A DNA stretch of 34,411 nucleotides from the NCBI GenBank assembly GCA_004802705.1, contig SGPL01000360.1, positions 1 through 34,411 on the forward strand. The letters are read 5' to 3'. The notes under the pieces are model-generated. The model made no database searches. It worked only from the letters and a program-made list of their open reading frames with translations, and was not told the origin of the DNA. The number at the start of each line of letters is the position of its first letter. The first letter of the stretch is position 1. The stretch is from Bondarzewia mesenterica (lineage: Eukaryota; Basidiomycota; Agaricomycetes; Russulales; Bondarzewiaceae). Below, in pieces: positions 1-11,500 of this stretch. The position numbers were made by a program, and so were the translations under genes.

Positions 1-270
1 ACTACTTACTGTACACAACCCAGCTTCCTGATGGTATGATATTACGTATAAAAAAAAGATACAACCTGTACTCAAAACAACGAATCTTCCTCCTCCGAGC
101 ATACCTCCGACGCACTAACCATGCGTATGCGTATGTGTGATGGGAATGGACGAGCGAGCGGCCGGAACGGAAAAAAAAGACGAGTGTATGCCGCCACACT
201 TTGGCACCGTGTAAAGAGGAAAAGTGGGAGACTCGGAGAGCCGACGTCGATGTTCTCCTAGGACCCAACA

Positions 271-2960
271 CTAGCATTGGCCCAAGAACGAATTCTTCGG
301 GAACGGCTGTCCGTAGTCGTCCGTCCACGTCGTCAAATTCGGATTCGTGTATGCTTCGATGAACCTACGATGCCCTTAGCAAATCCAACCCAAACCACAT
401 CAAAATAAAAATCCCACGGGGAGAGAGTGGAGGGGAAGGAAAAAGGCGAGAACCAAACACGCACTGATCGATATATGCCGTCGTCGGGAACCCGTCGGGG
501 TCACACCCATAGTTGAGCGAATCCCCGCGCTGGTAGACACGCACATAATCGATGCGCATCACCGCTGGGAACGTCAGGTGCTGCGTGTCCACTTTCCCAA
601 ACGCCGTCGACATGCCCAAGTTCGCGAGGATGTACTTGCCCGGCAAAGTCAGCCAGCATAAAGAAGAAATAAAGACTTGGGAAGGGGGAGGTGAGACGCA
701 CCATGGGCTCTTGCGGTATCGGACGCGCGGCGATCTCGACCCGCGAGTCGGCCGCCATGCCCGCCTCCTGGAGCGTCCACGCGGTCTTGTTGTCTGTGAT
801 CCAGGTGATGTACTGCAAAAAAAAACAGACAGACAACGCGCATGAGTAGGTACGTGGTTGAGTTGAAAGACAGCAACGGTGCGTTGTCAAGAAAGCTTGA
901 TATGTACGAACCGCGTTGTCAAACCCTGTTGAATCCACATTGGGCTGTCAGTGTTTGTCTACACATACATAAACGCAGGCCGGGGGGGAAGGTCGTACCT
1001 GGTTTATACTCCATCCCGTACACGGAGAAGCACCCCGTCCCTAGCTGATAGCAATTCTGGTCTTCTCGAACGCGTCAACCATCCTGTGATCACCCAAACA
1101 TATGTAGTGGGGTGCGATCCTCACCTGTCCGGGTCACGCCCGACACCGCCTGCTGATAGACGCCGCCCTTGTACGGGTTCATTATCGTGACGGCGGAGTT
1201 CGGGATATTGTAGTTGTCTGTTGTGTTGGCCCACTCGTACGCCGCGTTGAATGGCTACGGAGGCAGGCCAAAATCAGCTGACCGTCGAGAAAAAAATTAG
1301 CGGATGTAAAATTCTCAACGTACGGCAAACTGCGCCGACTGGGACACGGACCCCATTTTATCAGTGATCTAACAAATAAAGGCCCAAAAAGTTTCAGTTG
1401 ACGCACGTCCGATGGAGAAGAGCGAGTTAAAAGCGCACCTGTGCCTCGAACATGTCAATCTCAGGGGCGGACCGCCCGACGTACGTGCCATCCGAGTGTT
1501 TGGGGCCCGGGTGCACCTCCCCCGCACACGTGCAGCGCGACAGACGCTGGCCGGGGAGGTACGAGAGCACGCCGTTCTCCGTCGCCGCGACGGGGCTGCC
1601 CTTGTGCGTCTGATTCGCGACTGTGCCCACGTCGCACGAGTCGTACGTATACGGCCACTGCGAGAAAAAAAAAAATGAGACGAAATTTCCTTCAGAGACA
1701 TTGACGTGGGAAAGGAGGATGGTTTACAGACCATGCCCTGGAGCGAGGCACCGTGACCCGCTCTCCCTAAATTCCCCATCGTCCACACGGCAGGCCAGAG
1801 TCCCACGACATTGCTCACGCCGGGGAGCGTCACACTGGCTTCGATCAAACCACCCGTAAAACAAAATTTGTTCCAAGTGGTGACCATGCCACCCTGATAA
1901 TCCAGGCCATGCGTCTGCTTCTCGGAGAGCGTGATCTCGAGCGCGCCGTCCTTGGTGGTGACCGCGGCGGGGTCGTACCATTCCATGTTGCTGGTCTGCC
2001 AGTAGTGTAGGTCGACGGCCTCCCAGTAGGGGTCGTCCCCCGGGTAGAAAGAGCGGCCGTCGGTGTTGAACTCATCGGAGAAGATGAGCTCAAGGGTGAC
2101 TGACGGGTTCGTGAAGGACGGACGGGTGAGCGCGTAGATGGGTGTGTCGGCGTCGATGCGGCCGCGGTTTCCGGGAATACTCGGGACCTAGGAGAGGGTG
2201 TATGAGCCAGCAGAACAGTCATTGGATATGGAGTGCACGGGGGATTGACACCTGTCCGCTGCTGTTTGTCCCGCCCGCGTTGAAGGCGCCCAAAGTTGAT
2301 TGACGGTGTTTAAGAACATACGTCGCGATCGGATAGCCGGCGCTGTTTTCAGTGATTAGGATGAGTACAGGTTGGCAGCAGGGCGAGGGGGATGGGACGC
2401 ACAAGAGAGTGACGATGCCGCTGAGGAGGATGAAGAGACAGCTGAGGTTGGCGATACCGCGACAAGTAAAGATGGTGCCGCCCTTGTCATTTTTCCTGTC
2501 GCGTCTCGGGTCTGGGTTGTGGATGTGGTCGTCGGGTTCTGGATCGTTGAAGCGGAGGTTTCCGCCCCAGAAGGCGGGGTCGGCAGGCAAGGAAAACTAG
2601 GGGGTTCGGTGAGGAGGGGGGCCGACAGGAGAGAAAATAGAAATAAACCTTTTTGGAGATGGACGTACTCCTGCCGTTGACATCGTACGGATTTCGCGAG
2701 CGCTGGTCGAAGGCGTCGGTAAATGGTGCGGTCGAACCGATTTTGAACGGGTCACGTACCGAAGATGAGGAGCCCAACTTCCGAACGGATAGTGGGGCTT
2801 GGGAAAGAGCAGCCCTGACATTGTCGCGACGTCTATTCTGAGGATTGGGACGTATGGGGGTGGTGGTGGAGGGTGGTAAGGGATGAAGGGATGAAGGAGC
2901 GTGGTCACGGTGGTGTTTTGGCTGGAATTTGGGAGGGGGAACAGAGTAACCTGAAAACAT
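271..2960 (-). CDS. KRE6: KRE6/SKN1-family beta-1,6-glucan synthesis protein (copy A)
   Basis: Type II membrane protein of the secretory pathway needed for beta-1,6-glucan in the cell wall (known for the family). The spliced model has 13 exons and 613 aa: 2960-2760, 2702-2649, 2596-2403, 2342-2252, 2187-1732, 1657-1439, 1368-1324, 1254-1125, 1061-999, 925-912, 812-702, 634-465, 364-271. All junctions keep phase. A Pro/Ser-rich cytosolic N-terminus is followed by one membrane segment near residues 126-150, then a GH16-like lumenal domain with EIDMFE near residue 400, the glycoside hydrolase family 16 acidic motif. The protein ends in FLGQC. Start ATG 2960 was chosen because it gives an N-terminus like that of copy B at 5525-7949. 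Exon 2 uses a weak GTTTAT donor and is supported by similarity to exon 2 of copy B. KRE6 and SKN1 cannot be told apart here. Confidence 0.93.
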
Positions 2961-3210
2961 GGTCCGGGAGGGGGCTACAGGCAAAGGGTGAAATGGCCAT
3001 GGCAGACGAGTGAAATAGAGGATGACGGCTTTGCCGAAATACTATGGACTTGACTGACATCCACAACATGAGATCTTCCATTTTTGGCAAGTGCTGTTCC
3101 AAATCGGGACGCTGTCAGCCAACGACCAAGTATAAAAGCAACGGCCGAAGATTGCATATCCTCGAGTCCCCCACCCACAAAATGTCATAGATTTAGCCAC
3201 ATCCTTCCTC
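2961..3210. promoter_or_regulatory. Divergent promoter between KRE6-A and the SNAPC1-like gene
   Basis: A 250-bp spacer separates two start codons facing away from each other, so it must hold both promoters. A TATAAAAG element at 3131-3138 lies about 80 bp upstream of the plus-strand start at 3211. I see no clear TATA element for the minus-strand gene. Confidence 0.6.
3131..3138 (+). promoter_or_regulatory. TATA box (TATAAAAG) of the SNAPC1-like gene
   Basis: A consensus TATAAAAG sits 80 bp upstream of the plus-strand ATG at 3211, a usual distance in fungi. The assignment is by sequence and position only. Confidence 0.5.
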
Positions 3211-4555
3211 ATGTCTGTCGCCCCTTCTCCCTCCACCAGTCGAGGCGACCTCATCCTGCAACCCTCCTTCTTCACTTCTTCGCTTTTCGTGACTCCTTTC
3301 CGCGCTGATCTTCAGCGTCTCACACACCTCTATGTCTCCCAGTACGCTCAATCATCTCAACCGTTCGCCCTTTTCAAGCAGATATGGGCTGAGCAGGGCT
3401 GGACGTGGATCCACCTCAAGGTCTTCGATGACCGTACGAGGGAGGCTTTTCTACGCGTCGCATGCAGGTTATTCGTTGGTGCGTCATGCAGAACTCTTTT
3501 GACCATCTTTTCGAGTCGATTCAACACGTACTTTGCTGCGCAGAACGACTGGTTGAGACAGAGGCCGCGCTCCACAGAGTCGTCGCCCTCTTCGCGCTGT
3601 ACACGTTCTATGCCACACAACCGAGAGACTCGTTTCCTCCGTTATACGTCTTACACCAGGTCGCCATTCCCATAGGTGCGCATATATCCACGTTCATCTG
3701 CAGATCTATGTATGACTGCAACGTCCCCCAACAGACACCTACGCCTCCCTCCTCTCCCTTCCGACATCCCTCGGCCCCCTCCTATCCTCTCTCGCTCCCT
3801 ACACAGTTCACATCCTCCAAAAACTCCTCACTACTCGTGCCTTCCACATCCTCCCCTCCTCCACTCTCCAGCCCAACAACCCTCGCACCCTCCCTCGTGA
3901 GATTTTCGTCCCAGATGACACCCCGCTCCCTTCTGCATCCATACCCTCAACCAGCACCGTCACCCAACCCAAAAAGAAAGGCCGCCCATCCAAATCCGAC
4001 CGCCTCAAAAAAACACGCGACGCAGTCACAGGCCTCGACCGCTGGCTCGAACGCACCGAACACACCTACCGCATCCCCACCACCACTACTGACACCGACA
4101 CCGTTCCCGCCGACACCACCACCACAGACTCCCACAAACTCGCTTCAACCCACATCCTCCTCTCCAACGCCCCCACAACCTCCCGCACGACCTATCAATC
4201 CCACAAATCCCGTCTCCTCGACGCCCTCCTCCCTCTCCCCACCGCCCCCCTCACCCGCGCCAACACAGCCGTCCTCGCCCGCCTCAAACACATCGATGCC
4301 GTCGCCGCCGAACGCGGCATGGAAGTCGGCGGCGAAGGCGGTGAGAGTACCGGTCTCACCCGTGTCGAGCGTGCCGTCGGCGAGCTCGCCCTTCCCGGCC
4401 GCCGCGGTGGTATCTTGGGCTTGCTCGAGGGCGGTGGACTCGAGGTCCCTTTCGACGACCAACGGCAGCAGCAACAAGGCGGGCCAGAAACAGAGGGCGG
4501 TGACGGTGACGGTACCGAGGTGCCGATGCAGGTGGACCAGCAAGGGCGCAGTTGA
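3211..4555 (+). CDS. SNAPC1: SNAPc subunit 1 (SNAP43)-like protein
   Basis: Probable subunit of the snRNA-activating protein complex, which binds proximal sequence elements and recruits RNA polymerase II or III to snRNA genes (known for animals). Three exons, 3211-3478, 3544-3675 and 3735-4555, join in phase to give 406 aa. Residues 30-170 follow the SNAPC1 N-terminal domain in order: an FALFKQIW helix, a TEAALHRVVALFALYTFYAT helix like the VGALYLLYGLYNTQ helix of the animal protein, and LLTTRAFHILP near its RAFHF motif. A basic KKKGRPSKSDR stretch near residue 213 resembles an AT-hook. The C-terminus is Ser/Thr- and Gln-rich. The gene lies on the opposite strand between two KRE6/SKN1 paralogues. 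The family call rests on pattern matching by eye and no search was run. Confidence 0.72.
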
Positions 4556-4806
4556 CGCTTTGACATGACGTCTGACTCTGAGCGCTGATAAGCAAGCAGT
4601 CTGAATGGCGCCCCTTAGTTCGGTTTGTTCATTGTCTGTCGACTCATTGGCATACCGGGGCCGCGTCCGCGGTCCCCCCTTGCGGATCGACTGACAGTGA
4701 CATCTCGGCGTCTCGTCCCTCGACTGATCGAACAACAAACGACAGCCATTGAATAAGGACCCGTGATCGATGAATTGTTCGCATTTACAGGGGATATTCG
4801 TTATTT

Positions 4807-4823
4807 CGCGCGCGCGCGCGCGC
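4807..4823. repeat. (CG)n dinucleotide tract
   Basis: Seventeen bases of uninterrupted alternating C and G in the convergent spacer. Such tracts can adopt Z-DNA under torsional stress (general knowledge). No function is shown here. Confidence 0.9.
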
Positions 4824-5293
4824 AGGTAACTAACTTCACGGAAAAGAAGAAAGAGATTCGCCATACGCAGCCCAAGCTCGATTCCATTGTAACGCGAGAG
4901 CCCGTATCCTGAAACACGATACATCGAATCCAATCCGACCACAAACGAACAGAAGAGGTCCAACGTTGCACCAAGGTCGCACGTCTCCACGACAGCAGTG
5001 GAAAAGAAAGAGGAGAACGTTCGTTCAATAAGAAAGAAAATGTTGGAACACAGCACGGCAGCGGGAGCCGAGCGCACAAATGTACGGTGAAACGCGCACA
5101 GCGCACCGCACCCTGGCATGTTGGCAAAAAAGGTTTGAGGTGAAGACAGATGTTGAGAAAGAAGATGAAAAAAAAACGATAAGAAAGAATAAGCTACAGA
5201 TGGCCATGACAGTCCTGAAGCAGCGGGAAGGACGCTGTTCTGTCTGAGCCTGTTGAGCGGGGTATGCGAGGATATTGATGTCGGATAGGCAGT

Positions 5294-5325
5294 ACGCGAG
5301 ACGAGACGAGACGACGAGACGAGAC
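5294..5325. repeat. CGAGA-type short tandem repeat
   Basis: About six imperfect copies of a five-base CGAGA/ACGAG unit lie downstream of the KRE6-B stop codon, in its likely 3' UTR or flank. Nothing further can be said. Confidence 0.7.
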
Positions 5326-5524
5326 TGGTGGGATTGTGAGCCGGTGAGGTGAATAGTCGGGGAGAACGTGTATCGTTAATAGAATGAGGATGAGAAATGT
5401 GCAGGCGGCGACGATGGTATACAAGACAGGAGGAGGAAGGATCCTCGCCGGTTATGAATACGATGATCTATATGTGCAGAGATGCGAGCAGACGACGGCG
5501 GGCGGGCGGGGCCCAGAGGTATTA

Positions 5525-7949
5525 TCAACACTGGCCAAGGAAAGAGTTTTTCGGGATCGGCTGCTTGAAGTCGTCTGTCCATGTCGTAAGGTTCTGGTTG
5601 GTATAAGCCTCGATGTACCTAAAAATAAACAAAAAATGATCATTAATCAACCAACGCAAAGAGAAGGGCACGGAGCGACGCACTGATTGATGTACGCTTG
5701 CGTGGGGAACTGCTTCGGGTCGCAGCCAATGTTGATCTTGTCCTTCTGCTGGTACACGCGGATATAGTCGACACGCATCGTCGTCGGGAACGTCAGGTGT
5801 TCAACGTCGACAAAGCCGAAGTTCGGGGACATGCCCAAGTTGGTGATGAGGTACTGTACATGAGCGGTATTCAGTGTGAGGGCATACAACGAACGAAAGG
5901 GAGGAAGATCATGGTCACCATCGGTTCCTGGGGAATCGCACGAGGTCCAATCTCCACTGCGGTATCCGCACCCATTCCAGCTGAGTTGAGTCGCCATGCT
6001 GTCGCATTATTTGCAACCCAAGTGATGTACTGACAAAAAAAAAACCGCATCGTACACAGTCACAAAATAAAAGTGAAAGAATGCCACGTACAGCATTGTC
6101 GAATCCGGGTACATATTCGAATCCGTATACCGAGAAGCAGCCTGTTTTCAGCTCGTAACAGGCCTGGTCCGTCTCTGTTACACCGGACACAGCTTGCTGA
6201 TATACACCACCCGTGTACGAGTTGAGCTCGGTGATGGTGGCATTGGGAATAATCAAGTTGTTCGTCGTGTTAAGCCATACGTATCGGGCGTTAAATGGCT
6301 ACATTATGTGGAAATGAGAAGAGGGTCAATGCGCTTGACAGGAGGGAACGTACCGCGAATTGGCCTGACTGGGAGACCTGGCCAGTCGAGGGTGTCCCTG
6401 AAATCTGTTGGTTTCGGATGGATCAGCTAAATTAAACACCGAAAATGCGGCGACAGCGTACTTGAGCTTCGAAAACATCAATTTCCGGTGCCGATCGACC
6501 GACGTAGGTTCCATCCTCATGAACAGGTCCGGGATGCGACTCTCCAGGACACGTGCACCGAGAGAGTCGCTGACCAGGCAAGAAAGAAAGGACACCATCG
6601 TGGCTTTTATCTCCATTTACAATCGCAGCAAGCGGAAGCCCATTATTGGTCTGGTTAGCAACCGTCCCAACATCGCAGGAGTCGTAAGTGTAAGGCCACT
6701 GTGCAGCATGTCAGTCGCTAGTCATTTGATATAGCATGCAGATACAAATCAGCAGACAAACCGTTCCATCGAGAGATGCACCGTAACCAGCACGCCCTAG
6801 ATTGCCCATAGCCCAGACGGCAGGCCACAGTCCAAGAACGTTGGTCGTTCCCGGGAGCGTGACAGAAGTCTCCAATAGACCACCGGTAAAACAGAACTTG
6901 TTCCAAGTCGACATCATGCCTCCCTGGTAATCTAATCCGTGGGTTTGCTTTGCCGAAAGAGTGATCTCGAGCGCGCCGTTCTTTGTCGTGATAGCAGCAG
7001 GGTCATACCATTCCATGTTATTAGTCTGCCAGTAATGAAGATCTACCGCCTCCCAATATGGATCATCTCCGGGGTAGAACGTGCGCCCATCAGTGTTGAA
7101 CTCGTCCGAGAAGACGAGCTGCAACTCTACTCCGTCCTCAGCGAATGACTTGCGAGTATATGCCCATTCTGGGGTGTCCAGGTCAATTAGACCCCAGTTT
7201 CCAGGCATATCAGGAACCTGAGGATATCCGTGAGGATATTTGTAGACGACGTAGTGCATATATGAATAATACCTGTCCACTAGCATTAAGCCCTCCTAGG
7301 TTGAATGCACCAAACGTAGAAAGCGATTTCTTGGTGAAATACGTGATTATCGGGTATCCTGCACTGCAGAAAAATTCACGACATGAAAACCGAGGAGATA
7401 GAAACGGAGCGACATACAAGAGCGCGAATATACCAAGGGCAATGATGGCGAGGCAGCCAAGATTGATAAAACCACGATAGGTGAAAATATTGCCGCCCTG
7501 GTCGTTCTTTCTGTCGCGTTTCGGATCGGGGTTATGGAGGAAGTCATCAGGCTCGCGAACATTTGGTGAAAGATCGGCGCCCCAAGAAGAAGGGTCAGGG
7601 GACAGAGAGAACTGGTGGAAACGCGAAAGTAAGAATCTGCATTATGCGCGCGATACGTTAAGCAGGCTCACTTTGTCTGCTATCGATGAGGTAGATGATG
7701 CATTTCTTCCACTGGTATTTGGGTAGGGGGACTCGGTCTGAACGATGTTATGAGCCTGTAGCAAGACTACAAGAGAAAAAGCTGACGTACTAGAGAAGCT
7801 GAACTGTTCATACTTCGAAGGGATGGAGGGCCCTGAACGAGCGCGGCCTGCACGCCTCCCTGGCCTCTTGTGGAGGGGGGTAGAAGGTTTGTTGTTGAGG
7901 GTGTGCTGGGGTTGGCGGCATAGTAACGCCCTTGTGCGGCGGAAGCCAT
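5525..7949 (-). CDS. KRE6: KRE6/SKN1-family beta-1,6-glucan synthesis protein (copy B)
   Basis: Paralogue of the gene at 271-2960. Eleven exons give 611 aa: 7949-7791, 7737-7672, 7611-7418, 7363-7273, 7217-6762, 6698-6462, 6404-6354, 6298-6092, 6029-5919, 5853-5684, 5618-5525, all in phase. The ATG at 7949 begins [10 protein letters not shown]. One membrane segment lies near residues 116-145, and the GH16-like domain carries EIDVFE near residue 400. Six exons have exactly the same length as in copy A (194, 91, 456, 111, 170 and 94 nt), while copy B has two fewer introns; its 207-nt exon 6298-6092 equals three exons of copy A (130, 63 and 14 nt). Exon 6698-6462 is six codons longer than in copy A. 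It should act with or in place of copy A in wall glucan synthesis. Confidence 0.94.
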
Positions 7950-8538
7950 TACGATGAGAGGGCGGGACAAGCGAGAAACAAAGCGAATGGAACCAACAGT
8001 TGACTGTTGATGCGGTAGAGTACAGAGGCTCAGGCTAAGGGGAGATGTAAAAGAGCGGAATAGCGGTCGACGCCGTTGAAGACGTTCTTTCAAGCTCCAC
8101 TCAACCTCTTCCCTATCTTATTGTTACGTAATGGCGGTCCTCGTAATTTAGTCCGTTTCATGTGCAGAGTTACCGGCAGATTAATATATGCATCGCCATA
8201 AGCTGTATGTATCTCGCAAATTATCTGTGAAAGCGCTGAAGCTGCGGCCATTCCATCTACGATAGCCAGAGTCTTTAGGTGAACAAATTCACAGTCACTA
8301 CTTGTGATAATTGCTGTCGGCTAATCAATGTAGCGTAACAGCACACAGATGCGATACAATCATACATATGACACATTTGAGATCTATTCAAACAGCGCGA
8401 TGTCGAAGCCGTAACAAGCCAGAAGGAAATAATACTCATATAGTACCCCATACATGTGACAACAAACACCAGAATAAACACTTGCTAGATGAGTCCAACT
8501 CTGTGCAACTCGGAGACTCCATCCCACTATGCGCGATG
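7950..8538. other. Intergenic: KRE6-B promoter and UBE2O 3' flank
   Basis: A 589-bp spacer between two minus-strand genes. It must hold the KRE6-B 5' region and the UBE2O 3' UTR. I see no coding signal, repeat or clear promoter element in it. Confidence 0.6.
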
Positions 8539-11500
8539 CTATGAAACCTCCGCCAACGAAATTCGCAAAGCCTCTAGCTTTGCGAGAGTTCGTTCTAGTG
8601 TGATGATTCCCCCCGCCGTCAACCGTGGTACAGCCAGCTCGCGATCCACTTCCGCATCAGTGTCGCTGGAGGCACGGCTCTTCTCTATGAGAGCTTGAGA
8701 GTGACAGAGAACCTTCTCCAGCCTGCCTTGCTTGTGGTAGAGCCAGTCGATTTCTGCTTCTATTGAGCCTAGTGGGAGTTCAAGAGCACGACGAACAAAG
8801 CCGCGAGAGAGCACGTATGCTTTCTCATTGTAGAGTCGACTACAATCGAAAATGATGTTGATCAGAACAGTGAGATGTTCCTATATGCTATGGGTAAACA
8901 ACTACCTGTTGACTATCCCCTCCTGAGTACCTCGTAGCTTGTCATATGCAGGTTCGCAGAACCACCTTGATATGTGTTCGTCAGAGCAAGTGATAAAGAG
9001 GGCGAGTGAAGCTCACGGTTCTTTGACAAGGACAAGGCCTTGAATAGATACCAGTGCTTGAAGCAGGGATGATCGAGAAGGGCTCCATGATTCGTTCCTG
9101 TCTCCAGCCCACGTCCCCAAAATGGACAAACAAACTTTACCTTCTTCGTAGAGGTTTCTGCCATCAACCACTACTTGAGCTGCAGCGCGAAGAGGCCGCA
9201 CAAATATCACTTACGGGTTCACTAAGCAGATACAATGCCGCTGGTCATGCAATTCGGTTGAAGGGGGGAAAATCGGACATACCTCTGCCGTTTCCATTTG
9301 TCCAGCTGAGGAAATGCGCGATCGGTGGGCTCTGAGGGAAATTCGAATCAAGCATCCAATCGATCACAAAAGGAGCATCTTCGTATGGCGTGTTTTCTGG
9401 CCCAATGATGAGAGAGCGGAGAAGATCCGTTCGGTCCTCATAGGCTCGCACAATTATGGTATCTGCAAACGAGGCGTCAATGAGGCGTCGGCGTGTATGC
9501 ATTACACATAGCCTCACCGGGTAAGCTGTTGGTGAGTGCGCGATATTCTTTCTGTAGCCGAGCCAAGAAAGTTCTCGATGGCTGTGATGGCGAAGAGCTG
9601 TAGAATGCGTGGTCTTGCGGCGCTTCGGGAAGGACATCAAAATGCTTCCAGAGTGACTCGGTGCTGACTTTCTTCTCTACACCATTCTGCTCGTTCACTG
9701 CGCTCTTCCCTCCCATATCCATCTCATCTCTCTCTTCTATCGCATCCTTCGGTACATCAGGCGAAGAGGATCGCACGCTTGACGATGGACCTCGAGATAC
9801 GGCGGTAGCTACATCAGCCATTGGGACATCATCAGTCACAGTGGCAACAATATTGTCCCACCAACTTGCGGGCGTATCTGTGTCTCGCGCGGTGCTTTGA
9901 TCTTCGGACCAGTCATCCACGACCATAGAGCCCTCATCCTCCGTTTCCTCCCAGTCGTCACCATCGTCCCCGTCCGGCGAAGACTGCCAATTCCCGTCTT
10001 CATCCATATGCCAGACCTCCTCGCCATGCACGTGGTCCTCATTCATTTCATCCTGTGTTGACATGTCGTCGCCCCAGAGATCCTCCAATTGCTCAATAGT
10101 GTCGTATAACTTTGTAAGGCGCTCTAGAGGAAATACGGCTCTTTTTTCCACTGGGGTACGTGGCCTCTACGCTTCCATCCAATCGGAGCTACGTTCAGAG
10201 ATTAAGATAAGCGAGACCACTATGTGAGGATCGATTGGACCTACATCCGAAACCTCTGCGAACCAGTGCAGGGAGTCATCATCAGCGTCAGGCTGCTTGA
10301 TCTGACCCTCCGTAAGATGCTCTTGCTCTCGACGACGCGCGATATCCATGCCAATATCAGCCATCACCTTGCGCCATCCTCCATACGTGCCATTCGGATG
10401 GACAACAGGCGTCTCTCTGACCCACGCTTCAATTTCACCTATTCGAGGTATTCTAGGGAGCTCCAGACCATTTGTCACACCCTCAGGGTGGATGAATACG
10501 AAATCGCCTCGACGTACCCCAAGACCATCGTAAGGCGCAGGGGTTGGAGCCGTCCAGTCACTGGTTCCGTGAGGGTCTAGCTCAAGGAGAGAGACTAGCT
10601 CCGTATTAGTTGAACCACCGAAACGAACAGTAGCCATCCGCTCTGTTGCGTTCACAGATTGGACAACGGCCGCCCGCTTCTCGTCTTCACCCTTCCAAAG
10701 CACATGATCTCCCGGCCTCAAGAACGCACACCTTCAGCCTTACTTTTCCACAGGCAAAATCAGCACTCTACTCACCATGTATCATATTCATCCGGATTGA
10801 GGTAAGGGATCAGATCAGTTGACAGCAAAATTTCCGACGTCCCGTCTTGCCATAGTACCTTCACTATGGTCTGTGTGGTCCTTACGACATAGACACGAAC
10901 CTCGAGGGAGCCGAATGCATTCCCCTCTTTCCCATGTAGGGTGAAAGGAAGGCCAGCTGTGTCCTTGAGGGAAAGTTTGTCTCCTACGCGGATCATTTGT
11001 TCCGCCCTCTTTCGCACAAGCTGCAGTTTAGCAAGATTAGGCCCATGCCAGAAACGCTCCGGACGTTGGATACTCTGCGCTATCGCAAGCGGCAACTAGA
11101 TCGATCTCAATAAGGAGAAAGTTGCGTGAAAATAAACACAGCTTACAGTCTGGTTTATAGCAAGCCACGAGATAGCGAGCACGCTATGCTTTACTCCTAC
11201 AACTGTATCGGAGTGACTGGGCCTCGAAGATCGGGATAAAAGCCCAAACAAATTCGTAACACTGACAGGGAATGGTATGATGTCCTATACATTACGGTAA
11301 GCGAAGCAGGGAAGTCATAGGAACCATATTACTCACCTTGCCTTTCTCACCCACCGTGAGGCGAGAACTAAGCTCTGGTAATCTCACTAGCTGTCCGTTC
11401 GACACATCAACAGTTGCCTCATCAAAGAGCTTGTTGTTATCAGTATATTTTGAGCACTCCCAATCAAATAAGTAGCTCACTTCAACAACCTATAGCAAAG

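Larger units (their letters stand above)
4556..5524. other. Convergent intergenic region, SNAPC1-like to KRE6-B
   Basis: About 970 bp between two gene ends that face each other. It should hold both 3' UTRs. It contains a (CG)n tract at 4807-4823 and a CGAGA-type repeat near 5294-5325. A long minus-strand open frame overlapping 4145-5119 has no recognisable domain and runs antisense to the SNAPC1-like coding exon, so no gene is called. Confidence 0.6.

Noticed and set aside
3462..4568. Long Pro/Ser-rich plus-strand open frame
   Set aside because: It is an out-of-frame reading of the SNAPC1-like last exon. Splicing at 3479-3543 and 3676-3734 moves to the frame with recognisable helices.
4145..5119. 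324-codon minus-strand open frame opposite the SNAPC1-like C-terminal exon
   Set aside because: It overlaps a better-supported plus-strand coding exon, has low-complexity Gly/Glu-rich sequence complementary to the Pro/Ser-rich strand, and shows no domain.
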